This document shows, piece after piece, positions 48,025 through 58,708 of a DNA stretch of 64,000 bases. Each line of letters starts with the position of its first letter. The first letter of the stretch is position 1. The stretch is from Symbiodinium natans. Its lineage: Eukaryota; Sar; Dinophyceae; Suessiales; Symbiodiniaceae. The notes under the pieces are model-generated. The model saw only the letters and a program-made list of their open reading frames with translations, was not told the origin of the DNA and searched no databases. Both the position numbers and the translations under genes were made by a program. The stretch spans positions 290,001 to 354,000 of the forward strand of contig CAJNDS010002373.1 in NCBI GenBank assembly GCA_905221605.1, read 5' to 3'.

Positions 48025-48579
48025 CTTGTGTGTAGAGGATCTCCGGACACAGCCAACACAGTGCTTGCACAATAGGTGAAGGAAAAGGCAACTTATTGAC
48101 TTGTTAAATGCCTTGTCGCCTTTACTTTACGATGACTAAGAGGTTCCAAAAGAGTTCATAAACGTGCTAACTTTGTTAAAGCTCTGTCTGTCCTTCCTCA
48201 TAGTATGGATTGCATCGTTCGCCTCAGGAACCTATTCGATGTCTGAGCCAGATGTCCAAAATGTGAGTGGTGCAAGTGACTGACTCTTCGCCAGTGTGCA
48301 CTGTACGTCGTCCTCGTAAACAGGAGTGGGTGGCCCGACAATGACCAGGAAGCAGCCACGGGAGCACAGTCTTGAGTTGAAGATTTGAGCATCGGCATCC
48401 GGCAAGGTGAGCTAAGTGGGATCTTGACGAGCCTGTCTTGTTGATGATGCCAAGGGCAAGAAAGAGATCCTTGAAAGGTTGCAAGGTTCGGAGGTGATGT
48501 GCTTGAACTGGAAGACCATAGCCAGAAGAGCGGTTTCTGAAACAGGCTGGCTGTAGCTCAGGGGCTGCCATGTCTGTTG

Positions 48580-48790
48580 TTGTTGCTGTCGCACTGTTGC
48601 TGTTGCGCTGTCGAGTCGCTGTTGAGTCCCTTTTGGGTCGCTGTTAAGTCGCTGTTAAGTTGCTGTTGAGTCGCTGTTGAGTCGCTGTTGAATCCCTGCT
48701 AGGTCGCTTTTGGGTCGCTTTTGGGTCGCTGTTGGGTGGCTGTTCAGTCGCTGTTGAGGTCGCTGTTGAGTCGCTGTGCGGCTGCTGCTG
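48580..48790. repeat. 11-bp minisatellite
   Basis: Degenerate tandem units of TCGCTGTTGAG and variants (TAAG, TGGG), about 18 copies, preceded by GTT/GCT triplets. The 11-bp period runs through all three frames, so the Gln/Ser/Thr open frames here are artefacts. Confidence 0.85.
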
Positions 48791-49555
48791 CTGTCGTCGT
48801 TCTTGCTTTCGTTTTGCTCCCAGGGAACTGGAATCAATGTTCATAGTGTTGGCCTCCCTCTAGTCTAAAGCTGGCAATGACATGTTGTTGGAATTTAAAG
48901 CTTACATTGGCTGTTCATCAAAAACACACCACCAACTCGACCTATGTTGCTAAGATGTTCGCAGGCACTGCGTGCTGGCCGAATACTAGAATGAGACGTG
49001 TCGAAATCTGAACGCTTCACAGCAAGCTTTCATCCCAACCCCTAAACCAGGGTTTCAAAATCACGCAAGCAGCTGCCGCCGTGCGTCACGCTCTCCAACG
49101 TACAGACCGTGGATTTCGCCGTGAACTTAGTACCCACCTCAGGCAGCTCACCTTGGCGAGCTTGTCTTTTTGAAAATGGGTTTTGGGACGTTTCAAGCGT
49201 TCAGGCTTGGTTGGGGGGTCCGGTTTGTGAGTTGAAAAGCTGTAATTAAACCTCGGCAGGTGTGGAGTCCTGTCCATGTACTGGCGCACAGACGTTCCCC
49301 GATCGCCGTTCTTGCATAAATTAAGTCGCACTGTGGAGAATACATTCTGCGCACTGGAATAATGGACACCAGGTCCCTAGCCCTCCAAAGTTGCACAAGC
49401 TTCAGCACTCCATGAGGGAATGCTTTGCATTCTCTGCGTGTTTGGTGAGCCATGGCAGGTTTCCATTCAGGGAAGCTGATCACTCCGCGACTCGCTGGGG
49501 TTCACCGCTACGAAAAAGCCGCCCCGCGACCATATCTCGTCGCTCTTGTCTTTAG

Positions 49556-50640
49556 TCAAACTGCGCGGACGTGCTCAGCAGCAAGATCCAGACCAGCTGT
49601 AACGAGCAACTGGAAGGTCAAGGCAGGTGCAAGATGTAAGGCTTTAGATAGATGTCGGACCTCTGGAAGAGGGTTCGGCAAGCTTCTGAACTTATCCTGG
49701 AGTTTTGGAGCCAACAAACTCACGCCTCCGGCTCCAACCTCAGCCTTTCTCATTGCTTTTCTATATCTTCTTGGGTCTCTGCCCGTTGAGGTGCAGGGAC
49801 AAGCCCCTTCCCCGGCGCGGTCGCCCGAATACCTGGGTGCGAGCCGAAGTGCACAAAAGCAAAATCCACATCCCACGCTGGAGAACGTGCACCTCGCGGG
49901 CGCTCTAAGTGCGAACCAGTTGGCTTTCCACGACTGTCGTCCTCTGATTCGTCTTCGCCGCGTCCTTGCTGCTGCTTCTGCTTCTGCCGTCTTCCTTCAT
50001 CTCCTCCCCTAAAGCCCGGAACGCATCCGCGTGGCTCTTGGCATGCTTCTGCCGTTTCTCCTTCTTCCTGTGACCTCACCATTGTCTTCTCTCGTCCGGG
50101 CTTCCTGCAAAGGGTTTCAATTGTCCCGGCCCCTGCTTTGCAGTTGTGGCCACTTCTGCCTCCATGTCACTTGCTGGTTTGCGCGGTCCTCGTTCGCACT
50201 GCTACGCTACGTCGGCACGGCCCCTGTGGCCTGAGTTTCCATGTGTCTTGATGTTTATGGCCACATCGCTCCTTCTACCTGAACTTCAGTCTTCGGACCC
50301 CATTCTGGTGGTGTGCGCCATCGCAGCCTTTTCTTGCCCTCCCTGCGTCTCCACTTTCACTAGTGTCGTCTTCCACCATATTGGGATCATATTGGGGCTT
50401 TGGATCGAATTGTTCGTCTCCCTCCCTTCTTCTCTTTCTTCTCTCCTCTGCTTGAACCCGTTTGAACCCGTACTGAGGCCGAGGCATTCTTCTCTCCTGG
50501 AAGCCCGGAAGCCCAAGCTTGCAAAAACCCGAAGCCCAGAAACACGAGTCGACGAGGGCCCAGCAGTACACCACCTCGCCGAGCTGGCTCTGAGCGAACT
50601 CAGAGATGCCGAGAACCCCGTTGCTGCCCTCGCCTTTCAC
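49556..50640 (-). CDS. Possible charged, low-complexity multi-exon gene
   Basis: The right segment reads MPRPQYGFKRVQAEERRKRR then REGDEQFDPKPQYDPNMVED and ends VRRLKF at an AG/GTAGAA donor (about 50275). A second segment after a GTCACAG acceptor reads KKEKRQKHAKSHADAFRALG then EEMKEDGRSRSSSKDAAK, near 49.95-50.07 kb. A third includes RDPRRYRKAMRKAEVGAGGV near 49.75 kb. The Lys/Arg/Glu/Ser-rich character recalls nuclear RNA-processing proteins, but no domain is seen. Confidence 0.35.
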
Positions 50641-50769
50641 ACTTTCACAGGGCGCAGTGCCAGTTCAGCTCGAGGCTTAGGGGTCGGAGCACTCTACGGA
50701 TCTAGGTTTCGACAGGATTTTTCCCCTGCAGAAGCTTCAGGGCGATGGTTACGAATGAGTGCCTGAGCG

Positions 50770-52020
50770 TTTGACCGCTTCATCGCCAAAACATCGGTGT
50801 GGATTCACCTAAAGATAAAGCTCATGCCCCCCAAACTTTGGAAGCACGTCGCCGCTGCCTCGTCATTCTGGCATCTTCAAGTACATGTACCACTTAGCAT
50901 GACCCTTACATTGACACACCACCCTGTCTGCCCTGCCTGTTGTCTCTACGTATAGACGTTGCACACGTGCATCCCAAGGAATTCGCATGATGCAGTGCCA
51001 CCAAGGCGCTCTTAAACCACTCATGGGTTGGGGCATACTTCACGCTGGAGAACGTGCGGAAGGCTGCATTCCACTTCCTGCTGAAACGCTGTCAGTGGTT
51101 TAAAAGGCAATTGGTGGATCGAGATTCGAAGAGGATGGCGGTGACATGTTGTAACTTCCTCCGGTGTCTGCTGTGCAGTTATCCACATGCACATCTGTGA
51201 CAAGTGACATGCCAAAGTAGCATGAACTCGAAGTCCTCAAGCCTCAAGCCCATACACTTACCCCCTACACCTGCCACTCTGCCACGTAATCGGCGCTGCG
51301 CGGCTTGCCTGTAGTTGCATTGTGCAATGATGGTGGTGGTGTTTGGGCAGCAGCGCTTGGTGGGCTTGGTTTGAGGGATCTACTGTAGTGCTTTTTGACG
51401 CCTTCAGCCGTTTGGCTTAGGGTTTGGCACTCAAACTCGAACTCCAGTCATCCTCAGGTGAAGGATAGCTTAGGGTACTGGTGTCGGGTCTTGTGCCTTG
51501 GGATTGTAACTTTAAGGCAAGCGAGGCTCCTGGGCACAAGACACTTTTTTGTGATAACCTGCTGGTGCTCTCTTGCAATAAAGGGCCCTAGGGATTCCTC
51601 CATTTGCAGCCACAAAGGCACGAAGTGCCGTGCGTGCGAACATTGCCATGTGCAGGGGCTCTAGTGCTTGTGGACGACCTCAAAAACTGCTTCTCTACTC
51701 GTCCTTCTCGAGCCGACACGCGAAAAACACATGGCCTCTGTCTAAAGCAGTCTAGGAATCGGTTAGAAGCCATCTCTGTGCAACAAGTGCACGCAATCTC
51801 GGCTTTATATGTCCTGCTTATGCAATCGACAAAAACTCCTGGCGGCTTCTCTGCATGCAAATTGGCAATCACGGATATCTTGGTGTTGCGGGCACATCAC
51901 TGTCAGTTCGCATTTGCAAAGTCTGCTCTATAATCTAAGGAGAGCAATTTCTGTAACTTGACTGGGGGCACCCTGACTCGTTGGCCAGGGCGGCCCCAGG
52001 GATCCTTCCTTGTGCAAGCT
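50770..52020. other. No gene recognised
   Basis: Downstream flank of the intronless secreted-protein gene. Only chance open frames; no polyadenylation signal could be assigned with confidence. Confidence 0.5.
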
Positions 52021-52023
52021 CAA

Positions 52024-52073
52024 AGCCTCCCCTAGCCTCCCATAGCCTCCCATAGCCTCCCATAGCCTCCCCC
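52024..52073. repeat. 10-bp minisatellite abutting the stop codon
   Basis: Five tandem copies of AGCCTCCCAT (first and last with small variants), ending 2 bases from the TAG stop codon of the intronless gene. Confidence 0.9.
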
Positions 52074-52075
52074 TG

Positions 52076-53338
52076 CTAAGAAGATACTTCGGGGCAGGTT
52101 CCGTTGGTCAGGAGTGCCTTGAACTCGGCAGCTGGGACCCCTTTGCCACACACGCGCTCTGCAATGCAGGCTGCGCTCACACTCGTCTTGTGCACTGGTG
52201 CAGCCCACGAGCAACTCTCCGTTATCTGGGTGTCTGGGCATCTGCCGGCAGACGGCACTGAATACCACACCCCTTGCGCTTCTCCACACTGGCCCTGAAA
52301 CTCACCCATCTGCCCCCGCTGATGTGGCATGAGGGCCAGTTGCCGCCCGATCGCTCGGCCACGGCCTTCGCAAAGGTTCTGGCCCTTCCGGAACCAACAC
52401 TTTCGGTAGAGGCCCCAAGATGTGTTTGCGAGAATTGTCCAATGAGTGATGATGTCATCGGGCACCTGCGTGTCTGATCGGAGCACAAAGGAGCTTTTAC
52501 AGAGCAAGTGCATTGACGCGTCTGCATCAGCAAAGTTTCGATCCACTACCGATATGTCTTCCTTTTGGCCATGGATGCGATACAGTTCCACATGCTGAAT
52601 CTGGCCTTCATCACAAATTCTTTCCATCTTCTCCCTGCATGCTCTGGGCAGGTCAAACACGTCGGCAGGTATCGGCCCCACTTTGATGTCGGAGACTGAG
52701 AAATTGGTTTTGACACTTTCCGAAGAGACAGTGACTTCCCGGGGCACTCCATCTGCCAAGCACACTGACACCGTGGTGCCAGGCTGGATAGCACCTCCAA
52801 CTAACGGCATTGGGTCCAGAAAGGGGTCGCTGAGCCAACTTGTTGAAGGGACGGTCCAAGTCCAAGATGCACACTGCTCTCCGTCGAGCGTTTTCTTGCC
52901 GCTGCGCTTTGCTGAGGGCAGCCACTGAAAAGGGCTGCTGAGATTTTCTTCTTTCATCAGAATGAACATACAGTTTGCTTCAGCACCCTCTCCGAAACTA
53001 CCAAAGCGGTTGTAGTTGAACTGCGATGCGGGCAAGAGGAGATCACTTATCGCGAACACTCCGTACTGATCCGCACGGAAACGCTGATTCGCAGCATCGT
53101 ACCACCAGGTTTGAGAGTAGTTCCGCGTCTTCGTAGTGACTGTGAGATTGGCCTGCCAGGAACCCGGTAGAATCGTCTGGAGGCCGGCGCGGTGCTGAAG
53201 CACGTGCAAGCCAGCCTCGCAATCCTCGCAATCATTCAGGGCAACCGCGATGTCAGCCACAGAAGCTGACACGCAGCCCAGCGGCAAGCAAAGCCCAACG
53301 AAGGAGAAAGCAAGGGACAACAGTGTCATTCTCGCCAT
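52076..53338 (-). CDS. Intronless secreted protein, 420 aa, ependymin/LVN1.2-like N-terminal part plus Cys-rich tail
   Basis: The longest open frame in the window: ATG at 53336-53338, stop TAG at 52076-52078, uninterrupted. Residues 1-26 form a signal peptide (hydrophobic LLSLAFSFVGLCLPLG, then VSASVA). Six N-glycosylation sequons (NLT, NYS, NLS, NFS, NTS, NGT) and 16 cysteines downstream of residue 30 fit an extracellular or secretory-pathway protein. Residues about 60-235 contain W-YDAANQR, a central C..WTWTVP and the closing TNFSVSDIKVGPIPADVFDLP, resembling ependymin/LVN1.2-like lipid-binding domains (tentative family call). Residues 235-420 are a Cys-rich region with no recognised domain. 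No transmembrane anchor is seen at the C-terminus. Lack of introns, next to an intron-rich neighbour, and the degenerate spliced leader upstream suggest origin by retroposition of an mRNA. The function is unknown. Confidence 0.9.
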   Translation of the reverse strand: MARMTLLSLAFSFVGLCLPLGCVSASVADIAVALNDCEDCEAGLHVLQHRAGLQTILPGSWQANLTVTTKTRNYSQTWWYDAANQRFRADQYGVFAISDLLLPASQFNYNRFGSFGEGAEANCMFILMKEENLSSPFQWLPSAKRSGKKTLDGEQCASWTWTVPSTSWLSDPFLDPMPLVGGAIQPGTTVSVCLADGVPREVTVSSESVKTNFSVSDIKVGPIPADVFDLPRACREKMERICDEGQIQHVELYRIHGQKEDISVVDRNFADADASMHLLCKSSFVLRSDTQVPDDIITHWTILANTSWGLYRKCWFRKGQNLCEGRGRAIGRQLALMPHQRGQMGEFQGQCGEAQGVWYSVPSAGRCPDTQITESCSWAAPVHKTSVSAACIAERVCGKGVPAAEFKALLTNGTCPEVSS

Positions 53339-53374
53339 CTTAACGAGCCTGAGCTCTAGAACGCTTCAACAAGC

Positions 53375-53390
53375 CTTCAGCCAAAGCTAC
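53375..53390 (-). promoter_or_regulatory. Degenerate relict dinoflagellate spliced leader in the 5' UTR
   Basis: On the minus strand this reads GTAGCTTTGGCTGAAG. The known DinoSL 3' part is GTAGCCATTTTGGCTCAAG, so 15 of 16 bases agree once a 3-nt gap (CAT) is allowed. TCCGT, the DinoSL 5' end, lies about 5 nt further upstream. The relict ends 36 nt before the ATG of the intronless gene, with AG dinucleotides between that could accept a new leader. Chance similarity is possible. Confidence 0.45.
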
Positions 53391-54474
53391 TTCGGACGGA
53401 ATGGTCATCACTGCTACAAGGTTGGGCTTCAAGCAGAGCACATCGCAAGCGTTCTTGTTCTTGCACTGACCCCGCTGGAAAAGTGGTCTTTCGCACTGTC
53501 GAAGTGCAAGACATCATGCGTCTAGCACGGAATGCTCGACCAAGCCAAGATCAAGAAACACAGATACTCGATGCGTCGTTAACACCCTGCTCTACCAGCA
53601 ATTCGAGTAAATTTGAGACCTCGAATCTGGGGAGCACTTCTGGCTCCAAAGCCCCACTGGCATTGGCATACAAGTTGCTTGGGCTTCTGGGACCATGATC
53701 TTCTGAAGCAACTGATGCCAGACTCTGAGCCCACTATCGTGCCGCACCTCTGGCTATGGCCGCGATCGTAAAGAGGATGTAGGAGGCTGCCACTCTGACT
53801 CGCTTGAAACGACTGACTCATGTGAGGGTCGTGCTTCTAGTACTTCGCACAACTCTCCGACCTGTCATAACTTATAACCAGTTCAATGTCAACCCTACAG
53901 CTCCATAGCACAACCCGAAACGGATCGCTGATTTCTCATCGGGGTCAACACGTGAACGGGGATGGGGGCCTGCTCATGACGAAGCACTTCAAGCTATGGC
54001 TAAGTTTGGACCCGTCCGGGCAGGTGGGCATTCTAAGCCCAGCGCAGTGCCCCAACCTGCTACTACAAATTGCTCAAGCTTGGGACTGAAGTTGCAAATG
54101 GGGCGCCCATCTCAGGTGCCGCATCTACACACTCACGCCGAAGCGGTCGCGGTACTCCTTCGAGACAGGTCTTGGCCGTTGGCCCCGTTGGCACGGTTTT
54201 GGCATCAGAGCTGAACTTCGCCTTTGAGAGATGAACCTCCACCTCGGTTTAGCGTCGAGATTGCTTCTGCTTACTACTAGAGAGCGGTCAGATACAGCGT
54301 TGGGTCGAGCCGGAAGGATGAAGGAAGTTGAAAGATGAGGTGTGGCGGCGTATTCTGCGGAATGCTTGGTTCGAGAGTGCTGGCACACAGTGGGTGGAAT
54401 TTCTTACACAGATTGGGCGATTGTAGCTGGAGCGCCTGTCCCAGAACCACGGTTGATTGAGAAGGAATGCGACG

Positions 54475-54523
54475 TGAGTCCTTGATGCTCTGCAGCAGCG
54501 CCTCTCGATCATCCTTGTCATAC
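54475..54523 (-). CDS. pyrE: pyrE exon 12 (3' end not fixed)
   Basis: After a 75-nt GT-AG intron the frame continues as YDKDDREALLQSIKDSR, resembling the last amphipathic helix of PyrE. The frame remains open for about another 65 codons without a convincing family match, so the stop codon or a further exon is unresolved. Confidence 0.6.
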
Positions 54524-57500
54524 CTGACCCCCGAGCCAACAAACTGTGATAACATGCTGCGTCCGCCACCTCTCGAAGGCCCAAAACCTACAAAGAACTT
54601 TGGACCAAGCCGCTTCTTATCGATGAAGGTGATCAAGTCCTCCATCTTCGCAATGCTCATGACCTTCGCCGCTCGTCTCACTTGCCCTCCCCTCCCTTCC
54701 TCATCCTAAATCTTCTCGCAACTGGACCCCTAAACCAATAGCCGGGCGGAAAACTGACAGGGAGTTGTCCTCTTTACACGGGAGACAGGAGCCATTGCAA
54801 AGAAACAACAGCCTAGGTCCGAAGCAAAAAACTCAACACTCTCAAGCCCGATCTGCCCCGAGCTATGCAAGTCTGGAACGCAGCAACAGTCGAGGGTGCA
54901 AAGGCATACAACTCATGCAACCGATGAACCCTGAGTTTCGACAAGGAAACATCGGAGTACACATTCGTCACCCTTAGACCTCCCTTCCTCACCATCACAT
55001 TGAATTCAGCGCCGTGCCGGAATGCCAAAGTCTCGCTCCACCTCCGCCATTGATGCCGCTTGTAGGGGTGGGGAAGCAAGCTGTTGAATGTTGAAGGGTC
55101 ACATTCTCTCGGGTATGAGGGTCCAGCCCGAAGCTGTTCCGCTCAAAGGCCCCAAAAAACAACAGAAGTATGAACACACCAATACTTCCCCTGAGCTTTG
55201 CAATCTGGGTTGGGAACGCAGGGCGTTCCCGCCGAGAGTTGTGGCCTCCTTCCCCCCCCCCCCCAGCCTCCTTCTTTCCTTTTTCTTCCTTCTTTTCACT
55301 TCCTTCCTGTTGCTTCCTGTTGCTTCCCTTTTGAAGCCGGAAGTGATGACTGCCAGAATACACTTGCCCAGATTTGACTCTCTCTCTCTCTCTCTCTCTG
55401 TCTCTCGCTTAGCCCCCCCCAAAGGGAAGGCTGCCCCAAGGGGCGCGCGAGTCTGAAGGTCAGTCTGATTTAGATTTTGTATATCTCTCTCTGGTTTTCG
55501 AATTGTAACTGATGGAGATCGCGCGTGAGTAGTCGTAGAAGGTTCTGCATGGCCCCCGACATGATATCCCCATGGCACAACTCCCTACCCCCAACACCTT
55601 GTTTAGACATAATGGAAACTCGACCCCAACCAAACCCTATCGATGTGCAGTCCATTGCATGTGACCTTCCCTGCTGAAGCGCTCGGAGTTTCCTGAGGTT
55701 GCAACGAAGTAAGTTTTAGGGTTTTCCTTAACCAAGCTCTCATGCGCTGTGTCTTCCAGTCTCCACGTCGCTTGGGCCAAGACACATCCCCAATTCGTGA
55801 AATCTTGCGCGCCAGAGCAGCCCTCCCTCTTTCCCTCCTTACTCGCAATGAACATGATGGAGCGTTCAACAAACTCGTGACGTGGATCCGTGACATGGAT
55901 CCGTGGTAGAAATCCCCTTGTCTCTCATTGACAAGGCTTTACATGCACCAAGGGTTTCGGGCAAGGTAAAGGGGCCAAGCATGAACGCATCAGCGGCCTG
56001 TTGGATGGCTGACACGTTCTCGTCCTCTTTGACCTTCTCTTGACGGTCCATCCTGACATGAACGCAGAATGTGGAGGCGGAGCTACGATCACTTCTTTGG
56101 AACGAGTTTCCTGAACGCCGGGAGCAGCACCCTCACAAAGGCGTCATCACATAAGCACCCTAAACTAAAGCCGAGACCTGTTTGGATTTGGTTGTGCATC
56201 TACGGATCGGGCCACGAAAGCAACCCAAAAATTTCAACGTCACCCACCCCACCCTAACTCACTCCGATATCCAGCCCCAAATCAGCGAAAAAAACTCCAA
56301 ATCCGAGCCCGAAGCCACGGGCTTTGAAACCCCGGTTTTGAACCTGAACAGTGGAACCCCCTGCAGCCCAGGAGCGCCACTGCGACCCCGACGACCTGCA
56401 GCTCTCGCTGCGCAGCCAGGAGGTCCATGGACCTCTTGAGGCTGCTCTTGGGAGGGGGCAGGTGGGGGTCGGGTGGGGGCGGAGTCTCAGAATCTGCTCA
56501 ATCTCGAAGACTGCGCTGCTAAGGGCAAAGCTCGCGTATGGCAGTCCCCGCTGTGATGACGTCGTCCACAATGAGCCTGGGAGCCCTGAAGTATCCCTGA
56601 GGTAGCCCGACATGATGGTTGGCTCTTGCTGTTGACATGTTGCAGTCTGCAGGAAGCCCCCTAAAGGCCCTAAAGCCATAAAGGAAAACCAAAAAGCCGC
56701 CCTCTTGCAAAAAAACATCAGAAGAGGTCCGAAGCCCAGGAGCACTCGGCCAGTCAGCTTTCCGACGATCAGCCCGCCCTCACCATGATCCTGCCAAAAC
56801 CAACTCCTATAGCTTTGCAGGTCTAACAAACGGCGGTTCGGGGCATCAAGCTTTAGCGATTTTTGTTGGCGCTCCAGCGACTCTAGCGCTCTTGCCGGAC
56901 ATGCTCACTGTCAGTGAGCATGTAGAAGGATGCTGCAGGCACACTCTGGTGGACGTGCCCGCGAGCCCCGAGCGTTTTCAGGCAGTCAGTCCCAAGTAGG
57001 TGCGGTGATATACAGCGATAAGCAGCCGATGGGTGTTTTGAGCCTGTGCGAACCGGCAGCATCCCTGCGCAATGTGGTGCAAGCTCTCGATCTAAAGGCG
57101 CGTGGCGGGCTCTTGGGCTGATGGGAAAGAGTGCCTCACTCTCATTCTCACTTCCTCGGCAAGACTCTCTGCGCACTTCAAAGACCCCCGAAGGGTGGCC
57201 GTGCCGGGGGCCTTATGGGGTGCGCCACTCTCTCCTCTTCTTCTTCTTCTTCTTCTTCTTCTTCTTCTTCTTCTTCTTCTTCTTCTTCTTCTTCTTCTTC
57301 TTCTTCTTCTTCTTCTTCTTCTGCAGGGCTTGGGGGAGAACCCCCGCGCACCAGGCGCGCCCGGAGGTGAGTCAAGTCTCGGTGAAATTATGGCGATGGG
57401 CTCATGTGGTTGCCACTCTCTCTCTCTCTCTCTGAATGTGTTTTGCCACAGGCTTGCAGAGACCCTTTTAGCCGTGTGTTCCCTGAAATGCCCCGACTGT

Positions 57501-58552
57501 CAGAGTCCTTGGCCTCCTTGCGGTTGTAAGCGTAAGGCACGCTCCGCCCTGAGCTTCTCATGGCTTTGGGGTTGCCACGTGTTGCATTCTCGTCTCCTGA
57601 GGTCCTAAGAAACTTCAAATCGGCCCTCAAAAGATTGAAAAGAGCTTCTACAGAACAGCTGGACGCTGCAGGACGAGGCCCCTAGCACGTATCCAAGGCC
57701 ACTGAAAACTTCCAAGAGACATGATTGCTGCGACTAGAGACTAGAGCCGATGGAGCATGTATCGACTAAGGCATGCCAAGTCTGCTTCGGGTTCAATGCA
57801 CTGGCATCTCAGACTAAAGAACCCAAGGCCGACGCCACTACCGTGGACCCCCCGCATGCGCCATGAAGGTTTTACGTTGAGCTCTCTGCCGAGTTCGAGC
57901 CCTGGCGTGGAGCGAATTTTGGTCCTGATTTCTCCAAGCCCCAAGCTCATCCCAAGTGCTTCTTGAAAGCTGTGCTAGCCAAGCGACCGTGATTCTTGTA
58001 TAGCGCGATGGCTATCCTGCCGATGTCAAGGAGGTTGCTCTGATAGTGAGATTCTGCTATTCGTGGTGCACATTTCCTTGCCGAGTGCTTTTCTTGTTGT
58101 AGTCTTTCTCTTCTTCTTCTTCTTCTTCTTCTTCTTCTTCTTCTTCTTCTTCTTCTTCTTCTTCTTCTTCTTCTTCTTCTTCTTCTTCTTCTTCTTCTTC
58201 TTCTTCTTCGTCTTCGTCTTCTTCGTCTTCTTCTCAGCGCGCAAAACGAGGTCATGCAGGATCGAAACCCCCCTGCGTGCAGCCGCGCACCCATCGCCTG
58301 GGTTTCAGGCACGTGTGTCGCCTCTTTCCGGTCGTCGCTGTGACACTGGTGTTGACGACAACAACTGCCCCTTGCCCACACAGGTGCCGGGAGCTGGGGA
58401 GGGTCTGCAACCATGTCACACAGGCTCGTCGTGAAATCAACATCAGCGGGGGTGGCAGGGCATATGCAGGACTGCTGCTTCCACCTTGATTCGAGTTTCC
58501 GTTGGGCCGGTAATCTCTCTTCTACGGTGCATGAGGGGTAGGGCAGAAGTCC

Positions 58553-58588
<36 letters not shown>

Positions 58589-58663
58589 GCACGCATAGCC
58601 CCCCCCGAAGGGAAGGCCGCCCCGAGGGGCGCGCGACGTCCGAGGGTCCGTCTGATCCCCCCT

Positions 58664-58708
<45 letters not shown>

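Larger units (their letters stand above)
44800..49550. other. Repeat-rich, gene-poor stretch
   Basis: Holds the MITE-like element, fold-back repeat, AT/CA, GT and 11-bp arrays. A degenerate OPR-like core (CFAMAFAVAP, minus strand, near 45.37 kb) is the only possible coding trace. Locally AT-richer at 46.9-47.6 kb. Confidence 0.5.

Noticed and set aside
50146-50766. 206-codon plus-strand open frame
   Set aside because: The complementary strand has a more convincing charged coding segment with splice sites over the same bases.
54277-54681. 134-codon single open frame as an independent gene
   Set aside because: Its start and middle match the C-terminal parts of PyrE when a 75-nt intron is removed, so it was assigned to pyrE exons 11 and 12.
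56254-56829. 191-codon minus-strand open frame
   Set aside because: It runs through three pyrE exons and their introns, mostly in the wrong frame; the spliced reading is far better supported.
57046-58434. Open frames with poly-F, S, L, E, K or R
   Set aside because: Translations of the intronic TTC arrays.
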